In this document: piece after piece, positions 1 through 8,791 of the stretch | Layout of the letters: each line of letters opens with the position of its first letter | Numbering within the stretch: position 1 is the stretch's first letter | NCBI RefSeq assembly: GCF_014490665.1 | Contig: NZ_CP061038.1 | Span: forward strand, 3,286,001-3,350,000 | DNA from: Sphingomonas alpina | GTDB lineage: Bacteria > Pseudomonadota > Alphaproteobacteria > Sphingomonadales > Sphingomonadaceae | Length of the DNA: 64,000 bases | Direction: 5' to 3' | Position numbers and translations under genes: made by a program | Notes under the pieces: model-generated | The model's database searches: none | What the model saw: the letters and a program-made list of their open reading frames with translations, nothing else | What the model was told of the DNA's origin: nothing

Positions 1-89
1 CGGTGCTGGGCGAACCGGTCGGCTGGCGTCACGTCGGCGCCCTGGTCTGTCTGGTCGGCGCGGTCGCCTTCCTGTTCGCGGGGAAATAG
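1..89 (+). CDS. 3' end of a DMT-type membrane protein (partial)
   Basis: Only the last 28 codons are in the window, read from base 3 to a TAG at 87-89. They encode a GEPVGWRHVGAL stretch followed by a hydrophobic helix ending in FLFAGK. A GE-P-x-W motif before a final membrane helix is typical of small-molecule transporters of the drug/metabolite superfamily, especially the short DUF486-type DMT proteins. The substrate cannot be judged from this fragment. Confidence 0.55.
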   Translation, partial: VLGEPVGWRHVGALVCLVGAVAFLFAGK

Positions 90-91
90 CG

Positions 92-295
92 CTAGCCGCC
101 GGTCCCCATCGCATTGGCGAGGATCGCGAGGTCGCCATTGTTGACGGCGTCGCCCAGCGCATCTTCGGACGCATTGCCCGCGGATGCCGGTTTCGCGGCG
201 GGCGCATAGCCGGCGACATCGACCGCGGTCCACAGGACACCGCACGCCCAGAAGAGCGCGGCCCATCGGCTGCGGAAGAGGCGGCTGAACATCAT
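92..295 (-). CDS. Small membrane-anchored hypothetical protein
   Basis: A 67-residue ORF converging on the DMT gene with two bases between the stops. Two consecutive ATG codons begin it. The N-terminus (about residues 5-28) is basic then hydrophobic, consistent with a signal anchor or signal peptide; the rest is Ala/Gly/Asp-rich and probably periplasmic. I recognise no family. Confidence 0.5.
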   Translation of the reverse strand: MMFSRLFRSRWAALFWACGVLWTAVDVAGYAPAAKPASAGNASEDALGDAVNNGDLAILANAMGTGG

Positions 296-408
296 GCAAC
301 CCTAAGCCCGCACGGTTAACGCGGCGCTCGCACAGGCGGTTAACGCTTTGGGCCGGACGTTGCCGCCCGGCCCTCCAGCGCTCAGTGCCAGTGCTCAATG
401 CCATTTGC

Positions 409-669
409 TCAACGATTGTCGAGTTGAGACCGCACCGCAGCCAGGCCGAGGCGCGTGATGCGATAGGGCTGCCCGCCCATGCTCGCGATCAGCGCACGCC
501 GGCGCAAGCGGCGAAACAGCGCGAGCGAACAATCCGCCAGACGGTGCCCCTCACGCGTGAAGCAGTCGATCGTGACGATATGCTTGCCGGTATCGTCCCA
601 GCGATGAACGATGCGTCCGCCCTGAGCCAGCGCGTGCAGCACGCGCTGTTCGTATTTCGAGATATTCAT
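409..669 (-). CDS. YjhX family protein (UPF0386)
   Basis: An 86-residue basic protein matching the YjhX pattern along its length: an N-terminal [18 protein letters not shown] segment, a central [18 protein letters not shown] segment, and a GQPYRIT...LDNR end. The family is a predicted winged-helix fold. E. coli YjhX is described as the toxin of the YjhX-YjhQ pair, YjhQ being an acetyltransferase. No YjhQ-like gene is adjacent here, so a toxin role is doubtful and a DNA-binding housekeeping role is equally possible. Confidence 0.85.
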   Translation of the reverse strand: MNISKYEQRVLHALAQGGRIVHRWDDTGKHIVTIDCFTREGHRLADCSLALFRRLRRRALIASMGGQPYRITRLGLAAVRSQLDNR

Positions 670-736
670 TGGAAATCATGACCCCGGAACTGGGGTTGGC
701 CCGACGCAGCGATCCACCCGGCCGGGAACGTGCCGG

Positions 737-871
737 TCAGGCGATGCTACGCACGATGCCGATCCACCGGAGACGATGCTCCGGGTCGGCGATCAGCGGG
801 CGACAATTTCCTTCATGAACCACTCCGGGATGAACCCGGCCCTGATAGAATCTACAGCCTATGGTGGTCAA
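737..871 (-). CDS. Very small ORF with TTG start, coupled to the preceding gene
   Basis: A 44-codon ORF starting at TTG (871-869), four bases after an AGGAG-like site (about 876-880), and overlapping the last codons of the upstream small gene by 20 bases. The product has two Cys and a motif HEGNCRPLIADPEHRLRW that reads like real protein rather than an antisense shadow. The overlap suggests translational coupling with the gene at 852-1070. I recognise no family; the non-ATG start keeps confidence moderate. Confidence 0.4.
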   Translation of the reverse strand: MTTIGCRFYQGRVHPGVVHEGNCRPLIADPEHRLRWIGIVRSIA

Positions 872-1070
872 TCTGCTCCTGCTCCGCCGCGGAATCCACG
901 GCGCGAGACTGGTCCCGCGCCTCCTGCGCGGCGCGGGCAATGCGTTCGGCGGATCGCCTTGCGGCATCGGGCGTTAACGAGACGGCGAGACCATCCGGAC
1001 CGTCAAGCATCACTTCGCCCTGTTCCGCCGTCGCTTCGGTCGGGATGTTGTGAGGTGCCTTGCTGGTCAC
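852..1070 (-). CDS. Small hypothetical protein
   Basis: A 72-residue protein starting at GTG (1070-1068) with a GGAG site eight bases upstream. The N-terminus (MTSKAPHNIPTEATAEQG) is polar, and the middle resembles a short helix of Ala/Arg/Glu residues. I cannot name the family. It is divergent from the Crp/Fnr gene with about 70 bases between, so the two probably share a promoter region. Confidence 0.55.
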   Translation of the reverse strand: MTSKAPHNIPTEATAEQGEVMLDGPDGLAVSLTPDAARRSAERIARAAQEARDQSRAVDSAAEQEQIDHHRL

Positions 1071-1142
1071 GCTGTTTTCTCCAAGCGTTAGAGACTATTA
1101 ACGTCGCACCGCACCGAGCGTTCCGGTGCCTGGAGAGTTTTG

Positions 1143-2012
1143 ATGATCACTCGACTGTTCCTGCAAACCCATCGCAAGCCAATTCTCTCGGACGAGGATG
1201 CCGCGGCTCTGGAGGCCGCATGCGCGCGGACGCAGGAATTCGCCGCCAAGCGCATCATTGTGCGCGAACAGATGCCGCTGACTCAGTGCACCCTTTTGCT
1301 CAATGGTTTCATCGAACGATTCAAGGATACGGCGGAAGGCCGCCGCCAGATCCTCGCCATCCATGTGCCGGGCGATTTCGTCGATCTGCACAGCTATCCG
1401 CTCAAGCGACTCGAACATTCAGTCGCGGCGCTGACCCCGGTGACGATCGCGACCTTCCCGCATCCCGAGATCCGCGCACTGACCGAGCGTTCGGCGGCGC
1501 TGACCGAGTTGCTGTGGCGATCGACCCTGGTCGATGCGGCGATCAATCGCGAATGGATCGTCTCGGTCGGCGCGCGCTCCGCTGCCGCGCGGCTCGCGCA
1601 TCTGTTCTGCGAGATGTTCATGCGGCTTGAGCGGATCGGCATGACTCGCGAGCTGGAGTTCGACTTTCCGGTAACGCAGATCGACCTGGCCGATGCCACC
1701 GGCCTGACCGCAGTCCATGCCAATCGCATGCTGCGTCAGCTGCGCGAACAGGGCCTGGTCGAATTCCGCCAGGGCCTGGTGAAAATCCTCAATTGGGACG
1801 CGCTGAGGGATTTTGCGGGATTCGATCCCGGTTATCTTTTTTCGATTGATCGCAGCGTTTTAGCAGTCCGGTTACCAGTAACCGTCCAAGGTCGCACCCA
1901 GACAGGGGCGGGCGCGGGACCATGCGGCACGATCGGGAGTTTCACCGCAACCAGCCGCGCTTGCGCGATCGGCGCGCTGCGTCAGGTCCGCGCCGAACAC
2001 GGGCGCGACTGA
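1143..2012 (+). CDS. Crp/Fnr family transcriptional regulator
   Basis: The product has a cyclic-nucleotide-binding-type beta-roll (about residues 25-125, with GRRQILAIHVPGDFVDLHSY) and a C-terminal winged HTH (about 145-225, with TQIDLADATGLTAVHANRMLRQLREQG). There is no N-terminal Cys cluster of the oxygen-sensing Fnr kind, so the ligand is unknown. ATG 1143 follows GGAGAG at good spacing. The ORF runs about 50 residues past the usual family end, and that tail contains a CGGTTAC/GTAACCG palindrome (1869-1884) and overlaps the next ORF. The tail may reflect a lost stop or a frameshift. Confidence 0.85.
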   Translation: MITRLFLQTHRKPILSDEDAAALEAACARTQEFAAKRIIVREQMPLTQCTLLLNGFIERFKDTAEGRRQILAIHVPGDFVDLHSYPLKRLEHSVAALTPVTIATFPHPEIRALTERSAALTELLWRSTLVDAAINREWIVSVGARSAAARLAHLFCEMFMRLERIGMTRELEFDFPVTQIDLADATGLTAVHANRMLRQLREQGLVEFRQGLVKILNWDALRDFAGFDPGYLFSIDRSVLAVRLPVTVQGRTQTGAGAGPCGTIGSFTATSRACAIGALRQVRAEHGRD

Positions 2013-2167
2013 CCAACCTGGCCGCGGTGGCTATTTTCGGCCTGTGCATCGGAATCGTGATCGGCCGCGGCATCGACTGGACCGATCGCGAGCGGCTCGA
2101 ACGCCTGATCTTGAGCATGACGACCGACGATCCCAGCCCATCGCCCGCCCGGATCGCCCAGCGCTGA
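1922..2167 (+). CDS. Small single-helix membrane protein (uncertain start)
   Basis: An 81-residue ORF with a basic, Arg-rich N-terminus, one clear membrane helix (LAAVAIFGLCIGIVIGRG) and a polar C-terminus. It overlaps the last 91 bases of the Crp/Fnr ORF in another frame, so either that tail or this start is wrong. The 3' end runs into a 15-base tandem repeat. Function unknown. Confidence 0.45.
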   Translation: MRHDREFHRNQPRLRDRRAASGPRRTRARLTNLAAVAIFGLCIGIVIGRGIDWTDRERLERLILSMTTDDPSPSPARIAQR

Positions 2168-2220
2168 AGAACGGGGCGCTGAAAACCGGGACACTGAAAA
2201 CCGGGGCGCTAAAAAACCCT
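2161..2220. repeat. 15-bp tandem repeat, four units
   Basis: Four consecutive 15-base units at 2161, 2176, 2191 and 2206, close to GCGCTGAAAACCGGG. The second unit matches this form exactly; the others carry one to four changes. The array spans the stop codon of the small membrane-protein ORF and lies in the leader upstream of the OPT gene. Confidence 0.85.
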
Positions 2221-2347
2221 GTCACAAGGCGTCGCGATTGTGCCACGGTGCGGCATGACGCTTTGCCCTCTCGCTTCATTGCCGCCGGCCAGCGCCGCTG
2301 CGGCTGCGATCCCGGGCATCCTCCCCATCTCTCAAGGGTAATCCTTC

Positions 2348-4336
2348 ATGGCCACAGCCCCCGCCACAGCCTCTCCCCCCGGCCGTCCGCTTGCCGAACT
2401 CACCATCCGCGGCATCATCCTCGGTGCGCTGATCACCATCGTGTTCACCGCCGCCAATGTCTATCTCGGGCTGAAAGTCGGTCTCACCTTCGCCACATCG
2501 ATCCCGGCAGCGGTGATCTCCATGGCAGTGCTGCGCTTCTTCAAGAATTCGAACATCCTGGAGAACAACATCGTCCAGACGATCGCCTCGGCGGCGGGGA
2601 CGCTGGCGGCAATCATCTTCGTGCTGCCCGGGCTGATCCTGGTCGGCTGGTGGACCGGATTTCCCTATTGGACCACGGTCGCGGTCTGCGCGGTGGGCGG
2701 CATTCTCGGCGTGATGTTTTCCGTCCCGCTGCGCCGCGCGCTCGTCACCGGATCGGACCTGCCCTATCCGGAAGGGGTCGCCGCGGCCGAAGTGCTCAAG
2801 GTCGGCTCCGAATCCGTCGAAGGCGACCAGGAAAATGCCAAGGGCTTGCGCGTCATCATTTTCGGATCGGTGATCTCGGCGCTGTTCGCGCTGCTTGCCT
2901 CGATGAAGCTGGTCGCGGGTGAAGCGGCGAAGAATTTCAAGATCGGCGGCAGCGCGACCGGCGTCTCGACCAGCTATTCCATGGCGCTGATCGGCGTCGG
3001 CCATCTTGTCGGCCTTTCGGTCGGCGCGGCGATGTTCTTCGGGCTGATCATCTCCTGGGCCGGCCTGGTGCCGTACCTCACCTCGTTCAACAGTTTTGCC
3101 GATCCGGTCGATGCGGTGGTCAATACCGTGTTCCGCAGCCAGGTGCGCTTCATCGGCGCGGGCACGATCGGCGTTGCCGCAGTCTGGTCGTTGCTGCGCA
3201 TCATCGGACCGATCATCGGCGGCCTGCGATCGGCGATGGCCGCATCGCGTGCACGCGCCGGCGGCTCGATCCTCGAACTGACCGAGCGCGACCTGCCGAT
3301 CGGCATCGTCGGCGCATCGATCCTGCTGACCTTGCCACCGATCGCGTGGCTGTTGTGGAGCTTCTCCGCCGGCGGCCCGGTGCATGAATATCCGCTCGCG
3401 GTGATCGGCGGCACGGTGCTCTATATCCTGATCGTCGGCATCCTGATCGCGGCGATCTGCGGCTATATGGCCGGCCTGATCGGCGCGTCCAATTCGCCTG
3501 TATCCGGCGTCGGCATCCTCGCAGTACTCGGCGCCTCACTGCTGCTGGTGGCGATTTTCGGCTATTCGACCGATGTCGCGCGCACCAACGCACTGATCGC
3601 CTATGCGCTGTTCACCACCGCAATCGTGTTCTCGGTCGCGACCATCTCCAACGACAATCTCCAGGATCTGAAGACCGGGCAGCTGGTCGGCGCAACGCCG
3701 TGGAAGCAGCAGGTCGCACTGGTCATGGGCGTGATCTTCGGCTCGCTGGTCATCCCGCTGGTGCTCGACCTGCTCAAGGACACGCTCGGTTTCGTCGGCA
3801 TGCCCAATGCCGGCCCCAATGCGCTATCCGCCCCGCAGGCCGCGCTGATCTCCTCGCTCGCCAAGGGCGTTCTGGGCGGCGATCTCGACTGGAGCCTGAT
3901 CGCGATCGGCGCCGGCATCGGCGTGGTGGTGATCATCATCGACGAACTGCTCGGCCGGACCGGCAAGATGCGCCTGCCGCCGCTTGCGGTCGGCATGGGC
4001 ATCTATCTGCCGATGGCGCTCACCCTGCTGATCCCGATCGGCGCGGTGATCGGCCATTTCTACGACCGCTGGGCGAAGCGCGCGTCCAATCCCGAGTTCG
4101 CGGAGCGGCTCGGCACGCTCGCGGCGACCGGCCTGATCGTCGGCGAAAGCCTGTTCGGCGTGGCGTTCGCCGGCATCGTCGCCTGGTTCAACCGTGGCTC
4201 GCCGATCCCGCCGATCGATGCGCCGCTGGCAGTGGTCGGCGAGGGATTCGCCCCCATCGCAATATATGCAGCGCCTTTGCTGTTCGCGGCGTTCATCGCC
4301 TTGCTCTACAATCGCACGCGCGCGCTGGCGCGATAG
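2348..4336 (+). CDS. OPT family oligopeptide transporter
   Basis: A 662-residue integral membrane protein with about 14-16 hydrophobic segments, of the length and layout of the OPT/YSL superfamily. N-terminal ELTIRGIILGALITIVFTAANVYLGL and the PYPEG motif (LPYPEGVAAAEVLK) are OPT hallmarks. Family members carry small peptides or metal chelates by proton symport; the substrate here cannot be told. ATG 2348 follows AAGGGTAA. It stands alone, with a palindromic repeat downstream. Confidence 0.92.
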   Translation: MATAPATASPPGRPLAELTIRGIILGALITIVFTAANVYLGLKVGLTFATSIPAAVISMAVLRFFKNSNILENNIVQTIASAAGTLAAIIFVLPGLILVGWWTGFPYWTTVAVCAVGGILGVMFSVPLRRALVTGSDLPYPEGVAAAEVLKVGSESVEGDQENAKGLRVIIFGSVISALFALLASMKLVAGEAAKNFKIGGSATGVSTSYSMALIGVGHLVGLSVGAAMFFGLIISWAGLVPYLTSFNSFADPVDAVVNTVFRSQVRFIGAGTIGVAAVWSLLRIIGPIIGGLRSAMAASRARAGGSILELTERDLPIGIVGASILLTLPPIAWLLWSFSAGGPVHEYPLAVIGGTVLYILIVGILIAAICGYMAGLIGASNSPVSGVGILAVLGASLLLVAIFGYSTDVARTNALIAYALFTTAIVFSVATISNDNLQDLKTGQLVGATPWKQQVALVMGVIFGSLVIPLVLDLLKDTLGFVGMPNAGPNALSAPQAALISSLAKGVLGGDLDWSLIAIGAGIGVVVIIIDELLGRTGKMRLPPLAVGMGIYLPMALTLLIPIGAVIGHFYDRWAKRASNPEFAERLGTLAATGLIVGESLFGVAFAGIVAWFNRGSPIPPIDAPLAVVGEGFAPIAIYAAPLLFAAFIALLYNRTRALAR

Positions 4337-4410
4337 GATCGATCGGCAGCGGTCGAGGTAAACTCGTCCGCTCCGGCCTGGAATATTTCGAGTTGAGTGG
4401 ATCCACCCAG

Positions 4411-4477
4411 CCGTTCGCCCTGAGCTTGTCGAAGGGCACGCGCAACGCTTGGGCTTCGACAGGCTCAGCCCGAACGG
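4411..4477. repeat. RPELVEG-type palindromic repeat, intergenic copy
   Basis: An imperfect inverted repeat: one arm starts CCGTTCGCCCTGAGCTTG (4411 on), the other ends CTCAGCCCGAACGG (to 4477), with a short loop. It lies in the space between the convergent OPT and GH130-type genes. A relative with the same arms is inserted inside uvrA at 52094-52183. Confidence 0.9.
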
Positions 4478-4510
4478 CTGTTAGGCGATTCCAGCTGACT
4501 CGATTAGGTT

Positions 4511-5812
4511 CTAGCGCGTCATCCCGGCGAGCAATTCGCTGATCGGAATGAACGCGAAGGCGACCGAGCTGTCCGCCACGCCGTACGGCACGAACAAGGT
4601 GTTGCCGTGGCGGATCGCGCCACAGCTATAGACGACATTGGGCACATAGCCTTCGCGGTCCTGGTCGGCCGCAGCGAGGATCGGCTGGCTGGTGCGGCCA
4701 AGCACCTGCGACGGGTCATGCTTGTCGAGCAGCACCGCGCCGATCGAATATTTGCGCATCGCGCCGACACCGTGAGTCAGCAACAGCCAGCCCTCATCCA
4801 GTTCGATCGGCGGCCCGCAATTGCCGATCTGAACCAGCTCCCATGGGTAATGCGGTTCGAGCAGCTTCTCGCCTTCGTCCCAATGCGTCAGCGTGTCGGA
4901 TTTGATCAGGAACAGATTCTCGCCGTCCTGCCGGCCGATCATCATATATTGACCGTTCACCTTGCGCGGGAACAGGCCCATGCCCTTGTTGCGCGACGCG
5001 GCGCCGGTCATCGGCACCAGGTCAAAGGCGCGAAAATCGCGCGTCCGCATCAACTCCGACTGGATTTTCGACCCGTTATAGGCGGTATAGGTGCCGAGCC
5101 ATTCGACGCTGCCATCGTCATGCGTGAAATGGACCAGGCGAAGATCTTCCAGTCCCTTGGACTGCGCCGCGGTGATCGGGAAGATCACCGTGCCCGACAG
5201 GGTCGAATCGCGGTGGCGATAAACGGTGATCGGCCCCTCGGGAATCTCCTCTTCGTCCATCCCGACCGCATCGGTCGCGGTGGCGAAAGGCGGCTCGGGC
5301 GCGAGCTTCATCTCGTTCTTGGACGTGATGATCCCTTCGCGGAAGGCGACCGAGGAGATATGCCCCTCGCCCACCGCCCGCAGGCTCATCAGGATGCGCA
5401 TCGACCCCTTGGGCATGCCCGACTGGTCGAAATGCGGCACCGCGCTGGGATTCATCAGCGCTGCGGCGGCGTAGCTGTATTCATGACAGAAATAGGCACC
5501 GATCAGCTGGCGCTTCTCGTCGCCGATCTCGCTGCCGTCGAGGCCGAGCATCTCCTCGATCTCGTCATAGCGGGTCATGAACACGCGACGCGTCTGCCAG
5601 TGCCGTGCCTCGAAATCCTTGAGCACGGTCTCGAGCTCCGCGCGGGTCTGCGCAGTGTCCATCTCGAGCACCTCGCGCACCAGCCGCTCGGTGCGATGCC
5701 CGCCATTTCCACCCCAGGCGAGATGGAACGGCCGCACCACGACGCGCGACGGATCGGCATAGAGCCGCAATGAGTGACGGAAGATATCGACCAAGTTCAG
5801 CCTCGCGTGCAA
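4511..5812 (-). CDS. GH130-type glycoside hydrolase/phosphorylase
   Basis: A 433-residue cytoplasmic protein with no signal peptide. The N-terminus (PSRVVVRPFHLAWGG) and the later segments RDFRAFDLVPMTG, WELVQIGNCGPPIEL and LLLTHGVG fit the five-bladed beta-propeller of family GH130, which includes beta-1,4-mannoside phosphorylases. It is longer than the classic phosphorylases, with an N-terminal helical insert (about 35-130). It follows the glycosyltransferase gene by 25 bases, so the two are probably one operon acting on the same, possibly mannose-containing, glycan. Confidence 0.8.
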   Translation of the reverse strand: MHARLNLVDIFRHSLRLYADPSRVVVRPFHLAWGGNGGHRTERLVREVLEMDTAQTRAELETVLKDFEARHWQTRRVFMTRYDEIEEMLGLDGSEIGDEKRQLIGAYFCHEYSYAAAALMNPSAVPHFDQSGMPKGSMRILMSLRAVGEGHISSVAFREGIITSKNEMKLAPEPPFATATDAVGMDEEEIPEGPITVYRHRDSTLSGTVIFPITAAQSKGLEDLRLVHFTHDDGSVEWLGTYTAYNGSKIQSELMRTRDFRAFDLVPMTGAASRNKGMGLFPRKVNGQYMMIGRQDGENLFLIKSDTLTHWDEGEKLLEPHYPWELVQIGNCGPPIELDEGWLLLTHGVGAMRKYSIGAVLLDKHDPSQVLGRTSQPILAAADQDREGYVPNVVYSCGAIRHGNTLFVPYGVADSSVAFAFIPISELLAGMTR

Positions 5813-5837
5813 CGCCCGAGCGGCGTCGTTAGCGAGG

Positions 5838-8111
5838 CTATGCGACGGCGCGCTCCGGTCCTGCCACGCTTTCGCTTGCCTTTGAAAGCCCCGAAATGGC
5901 GCAAGAGGCCAATTGCAGCGCCAAAATCGACTCGGCGCCCTGATTCCGGTTCAGACCGGTTGGCATCAACCCGTCGAAACAGCCGCCATCCTGTGCGGTC
6001 GCGAGCGGCAGGTCGAGATCGTTCTGGCCCAGATACCAGCGATAGGCCTTTACCGCCTCCTCGACCCAGCGCCGGTCGCCGGTCGCCTTGAACGCGGCGG
6101 CACAGGCATCGATCGTCGCCTGCGCTTCCAGCGGCTGCTGGTCGAACGGCAGCGGATCGGCATAGGGCCGGCCGAAACTCTCGGTGCCGATGGCGCGGAA
6201 GCGCCCCTCGGGCGTGGTCTGCTGCTGCGTGATCCAGTCGAGCGTCGACAGGCCGGTCCGAAGCAGATCGTCGCGATTGAGCATCATGCCGGCGCGGATC
6301 AACGCCTCGGGCAGGCGCGCATTGTCATAGGCGAGCACGATCTCGAACCATTCCCATTCGGGACGGCGCGTTTCCTCGACCAGGGCAAGCAGGTCGTTGG
6401 AGAAGCGTTCGAGGATATTGCGCGCCAGGCTATGGCCCGGATGCGCCCCGAGCATCGCCGCCGCGCCGAGCATCGCGAACGCTTGCGATCGCGGGCTGCC
6501 CAGATCGAACGCGAGGCTGGCGGTCTCGTCGAACAACCGCACCGCCCAATCGCGATGCTTTGCCGCCGTCGCGCGCTTCGCGGTGACGCCGAGCGCCCAG
6601 AGCGTACGTCCGTTCGAATCCTCCGACCCTTCATCCTCGCACCACGTCCGGTCGAAATTCATGAAGTTGCGGAAGCGGCGATGATCCGGGTTCCAGGCAT
6701 ATTGGACGAACGCGGCGTACACCGTCATCCATTTGTCGCGGACCTGCTCGTCCATGTCCTCGATCGCGGTCATCAGCATCAGCGCGCGGACATTGTCGTC
6801 GATGCAATAGCCATGACGCCGGTCGGGAACCGACAGGATCGCGTGCTGCAGCATGCCGGTCATGTCGCTCATCCGCTCGACCGCCGCGAAATCGGGCGCC
6901 AGCGGGGTGAAGACGGACTGGGTCTTGGACAATCGGCGCGGCTTGGCCAGGACCATCGACTCGATTTCGCGCATCGCGGTCTCCGCCAGCACCGGCCAGA
7001 TCATCGTCCGGCCGCGCGCATAGGCCCGTTCCGACAGCTTGACGCGGTTGCGCTCGCTGCCGAGCAGCGCATTGATCTCGCGCGCGAACGCTGCGCTGTC
7101 ACCGAAATCGACCAGCACGCCGTGTCCGTCCGCCAGGATCTCGGTGGCATGGACATAGGGGGTGGAGACCACAGCCTTGCCCACGCCGATCGCATAGGAC
7201 AGCGTGCCGGAGGTGATCTGCGCCGGGTTCACATAGGGCGTGGCATAGATATCCGACGCCTGCAGATAATCGATCAGCTCATTATGTTCGAGAAAGGCGT
7301 CGATGAACTCGACATTGGCGGCGACCCCAAGCTCCTCGGTCAGCGTCTTCAGCCGGTCGCGATATTTCTCGCCCTCATGCGCGACGAGATTGGGATGAGT
7401 CGCGCCCAGCACCGCATAGAGCACATCGGGGTTGGCCTCGACGATCGCCGGCAAGGCTTCAATCATCGTCTCGATGCCCTTGTTGGGTGCGAGCAGGCCG
7501 AAGGTCAGAACGGTCTGCCGCCCTTCCCAGCCGAATTGCGCCTTCAGCGTATCGGGATCGACGAAATCGCGATCGGGCACGCCGTGCGGGATCATCACGA
7601 TCGAGCGCGGATTCGCAGCATAGACGCGCTCCAGTATCTCGCGGCCCTTTTCTGCCATCACGATCACGCGCGCGGCACGGCGCAACAGCCCTTCCATCAC
7701 GCGGCGCTCATCCGCGCTGGGTTTTTCCAATATGGTATGGAGCGTGACGATGACCGGAATCGACACCCGGTCGAGCAGGGCAAGGATGTGCTCACCGGCA
7801 GCCCCGCCATAAATGCCGTATTCGTGCTGCAGCCAGATCGCCTTGGCGCCGCTCTTCTCGATCGCGCGTGCGGTGTCGAGATAGGCGACCCGCTCCTGCT
7901 GCGGGATGCTGCCGGTCACTTCGGGCGGATAGTCGTACCGGCCGGGATGGTCGTCCATCGCATAGACATCGACCTGAAGGTCCGGGTAGCGGCCCTTCAA
8001 CGCGGTAAATGTATCGGTAGTATATGTTGCAAGGCCGCATTTACGCGGCAGGAAGTTGCCAATCAGGGCAAGGTGACCGATAGACGCTACAGCATCCTTT
8101 TGGAGCGACAT
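5838..8111 (-). CDS. Glycosyltransferase family 4 protein with C-terminal helical domain
   Basis: A 757-residue protein. The N-terminal half (about 10-400) is a GT-B glycosyltransferase of the GT4 type: LIGNFLPRKCGLATYT at the start, LTFGLLAPNKGIETMIEALP at the domain junction, and a donor-site region with LQASDIYATPYVNPAQ. The C-terminal half (about 410-750) is helical and rich in aromatic and Asp residues, like an (alpha/alpha)6 barrel. ATG 8111 follows GGAAGG. It is co-transcribed with the GH130-type gene and may make or remodel a cytoplasmic oligosaccharide; the sugar is not known. Confidence 0.8.
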   Translation of the reverse strand: MSLQKDAVASIGHLALIGNFLPRKCGLATYTTDTFTALKGRYPDLQVDVYAMDDHPGRYDYPPEVTGSIPQQERVAYLDTARAIEKSGAKAIWLQHEYGIYGGAAGEHILALLDRVSIPVIVTLHTILEKPSADERRVMEGLLRRAARVIVMAEKGREILERVYAANPRSIVMIPHGVPDRDFVDPDTLKAQFGWEGRQTVLTFGLLAPNKGIETMIEALPAIVEANPDVLYAVLGATHPNLVAHEGEKYRDRLKTLTEELGVAANVEFIDAFLEHNELIDYLQASDIYATPYVNPAQITSGTLSYAIGVGKAVVSTPYVHATEILADGHGVLVDFGDSAAFAREINALLGSERNRVKLSERAYARGRTMIWPVLAETAMREIESMVLAKPRRLSKTQSVFTPLAPDFAAVERMSDMTGMLQHAILSVPDRRHGYCIDDNVRALMLMTAIEDMDEQVRDKWMTVYAAFVQYAWNPDHRRFRNFMNFDRTWCEDEGSEDSNGRTLWALGVTAKRATAAKHRDWAVRLFDETASLAFDLGSPRSQAFAMLGAAAMLGAHPGHSLARNILERFSNDLLALVEETRRPEWEWFEIVLAYDNARLPEALIRAGMMLNRDDLLRTGLSTLDWITQQQTTPEGRFRAIGTESFGRPYADPLPFDQQPLEAQATIDACAAAFKATGDRRWVEEAVKAYRWYLGQNDLDLPLATAQDGGCFDGLMPTGLNRNQGAESILALQLASCAISGLSKASESVAGPERAVA

Positions 8112-8276
8112 TTCAATCCTTCCGAGTGCGAAAGGGGTCTTTCACCCCATCCATGCCTTCTCCGAACGGCCAGATGTGAATATGGTTGCAGCCATGCTGC
8201 GGCGCAACAAGTGAATCGTCCTGATCGAAATCAATCTTGACGCCGAATGAACGGATTCTGCGACGAACCGAGTGAC

Positions 8277-8723
8277 TTAGCCGCGTCCGCGATACCCGGG
8301 AACATCCTGGCCGGGTAGCCAAAGGCCGGCCGGCGGTTCACCGGATTGCCAGAACACGTCGATCGGGATGCCGCCGCGCGGATACCAATAGCCGCCGATT
8401 CGCAGCCAGACCGGCGCCATTTCACTGAATAGCCGCTCCCCGATGCCGACGGTGCAATCCTCGTGGAATGCCTGATGATTGCGGAACGCGCCGAGGAACA
8501 GCTTCAGCGACTTGGATTCGACGATCGTCGCTCCCGGCGCATAATCGATTACGAGATGCGCGAAATCGGGCTGCGCGGTAACCGGGCACAACGAGGTGAA
8601 TTCGGGCGCGGTGAAGCGCACGAGATAGGGCCGGCCGGGTCGCGGATTGGGCACATAATCAAGCACCGCCTCCTCGGGAGAGGAGGGAAGTGCGCTGCTC
8701 TGGCCAAGATGTTTTGGAGTCAT
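8277..8723 (-). CDS. queF: NADPH-dependent 7-cyano-7-deazaguanine reductase QueF
   Basis: A 148-residue enzyme of the short (unimodular) QueF type that reduces preQ0 to preQ1 in queuosine biosynthesis. The sequence has the catalytic Cys in [14 protein letters not shown], the [14 protein letters not shown] signature and the FHE motif (NHQAFHEDC). The fold is the T-fold. It lies 68 bases downstream of the mlaA-like gene and is separated from the glycosyltransferase by 165 bases. No other queuosine gene is in the window. Confidence 0.93.
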   Translation of the reverse strand: MTPKHLGQSSALPSSPEEAVLDYVPNPRPGRPYLVRFTAPEFTSLCPVTAQPDFAHLVIDYAPGATIVESKSLKLFLGAFRNHQAFHEDCTVGIGERLFSEMAPVWLRIGGYWYPRGGIPIDVFWQSGEPPAGLWLPGQDVPGYRGRG

Positions 8724-8791
8724 GAGCGGGATATAGGAGCGCGGAGGCGGGCCGTCACCCTGACAGGATCAGCCATACTCCCGATCACGTC

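Noticed and set aside
2276..3385. A 369-codon minus-strand ORF rich in Asp, Arg and Gln
   Set aside because: It is antisense to the OPT transporter gene, and its composition is that of a shadow frame in GC-rich DNA.
5913..8240. A 775-codon plus-strand ORF
   Set aside because: It lies antisense to the glycosyltransferase gene; the product shows no motifs while the minus strand has clear GT4 motifs.
8113..8322. A minus-strand ORF upstream of the glycosyltransferase
   Set aside because: It spans the promoter region and overlaps the end of queF in another frame, with no ribosome site or recognisable motif.
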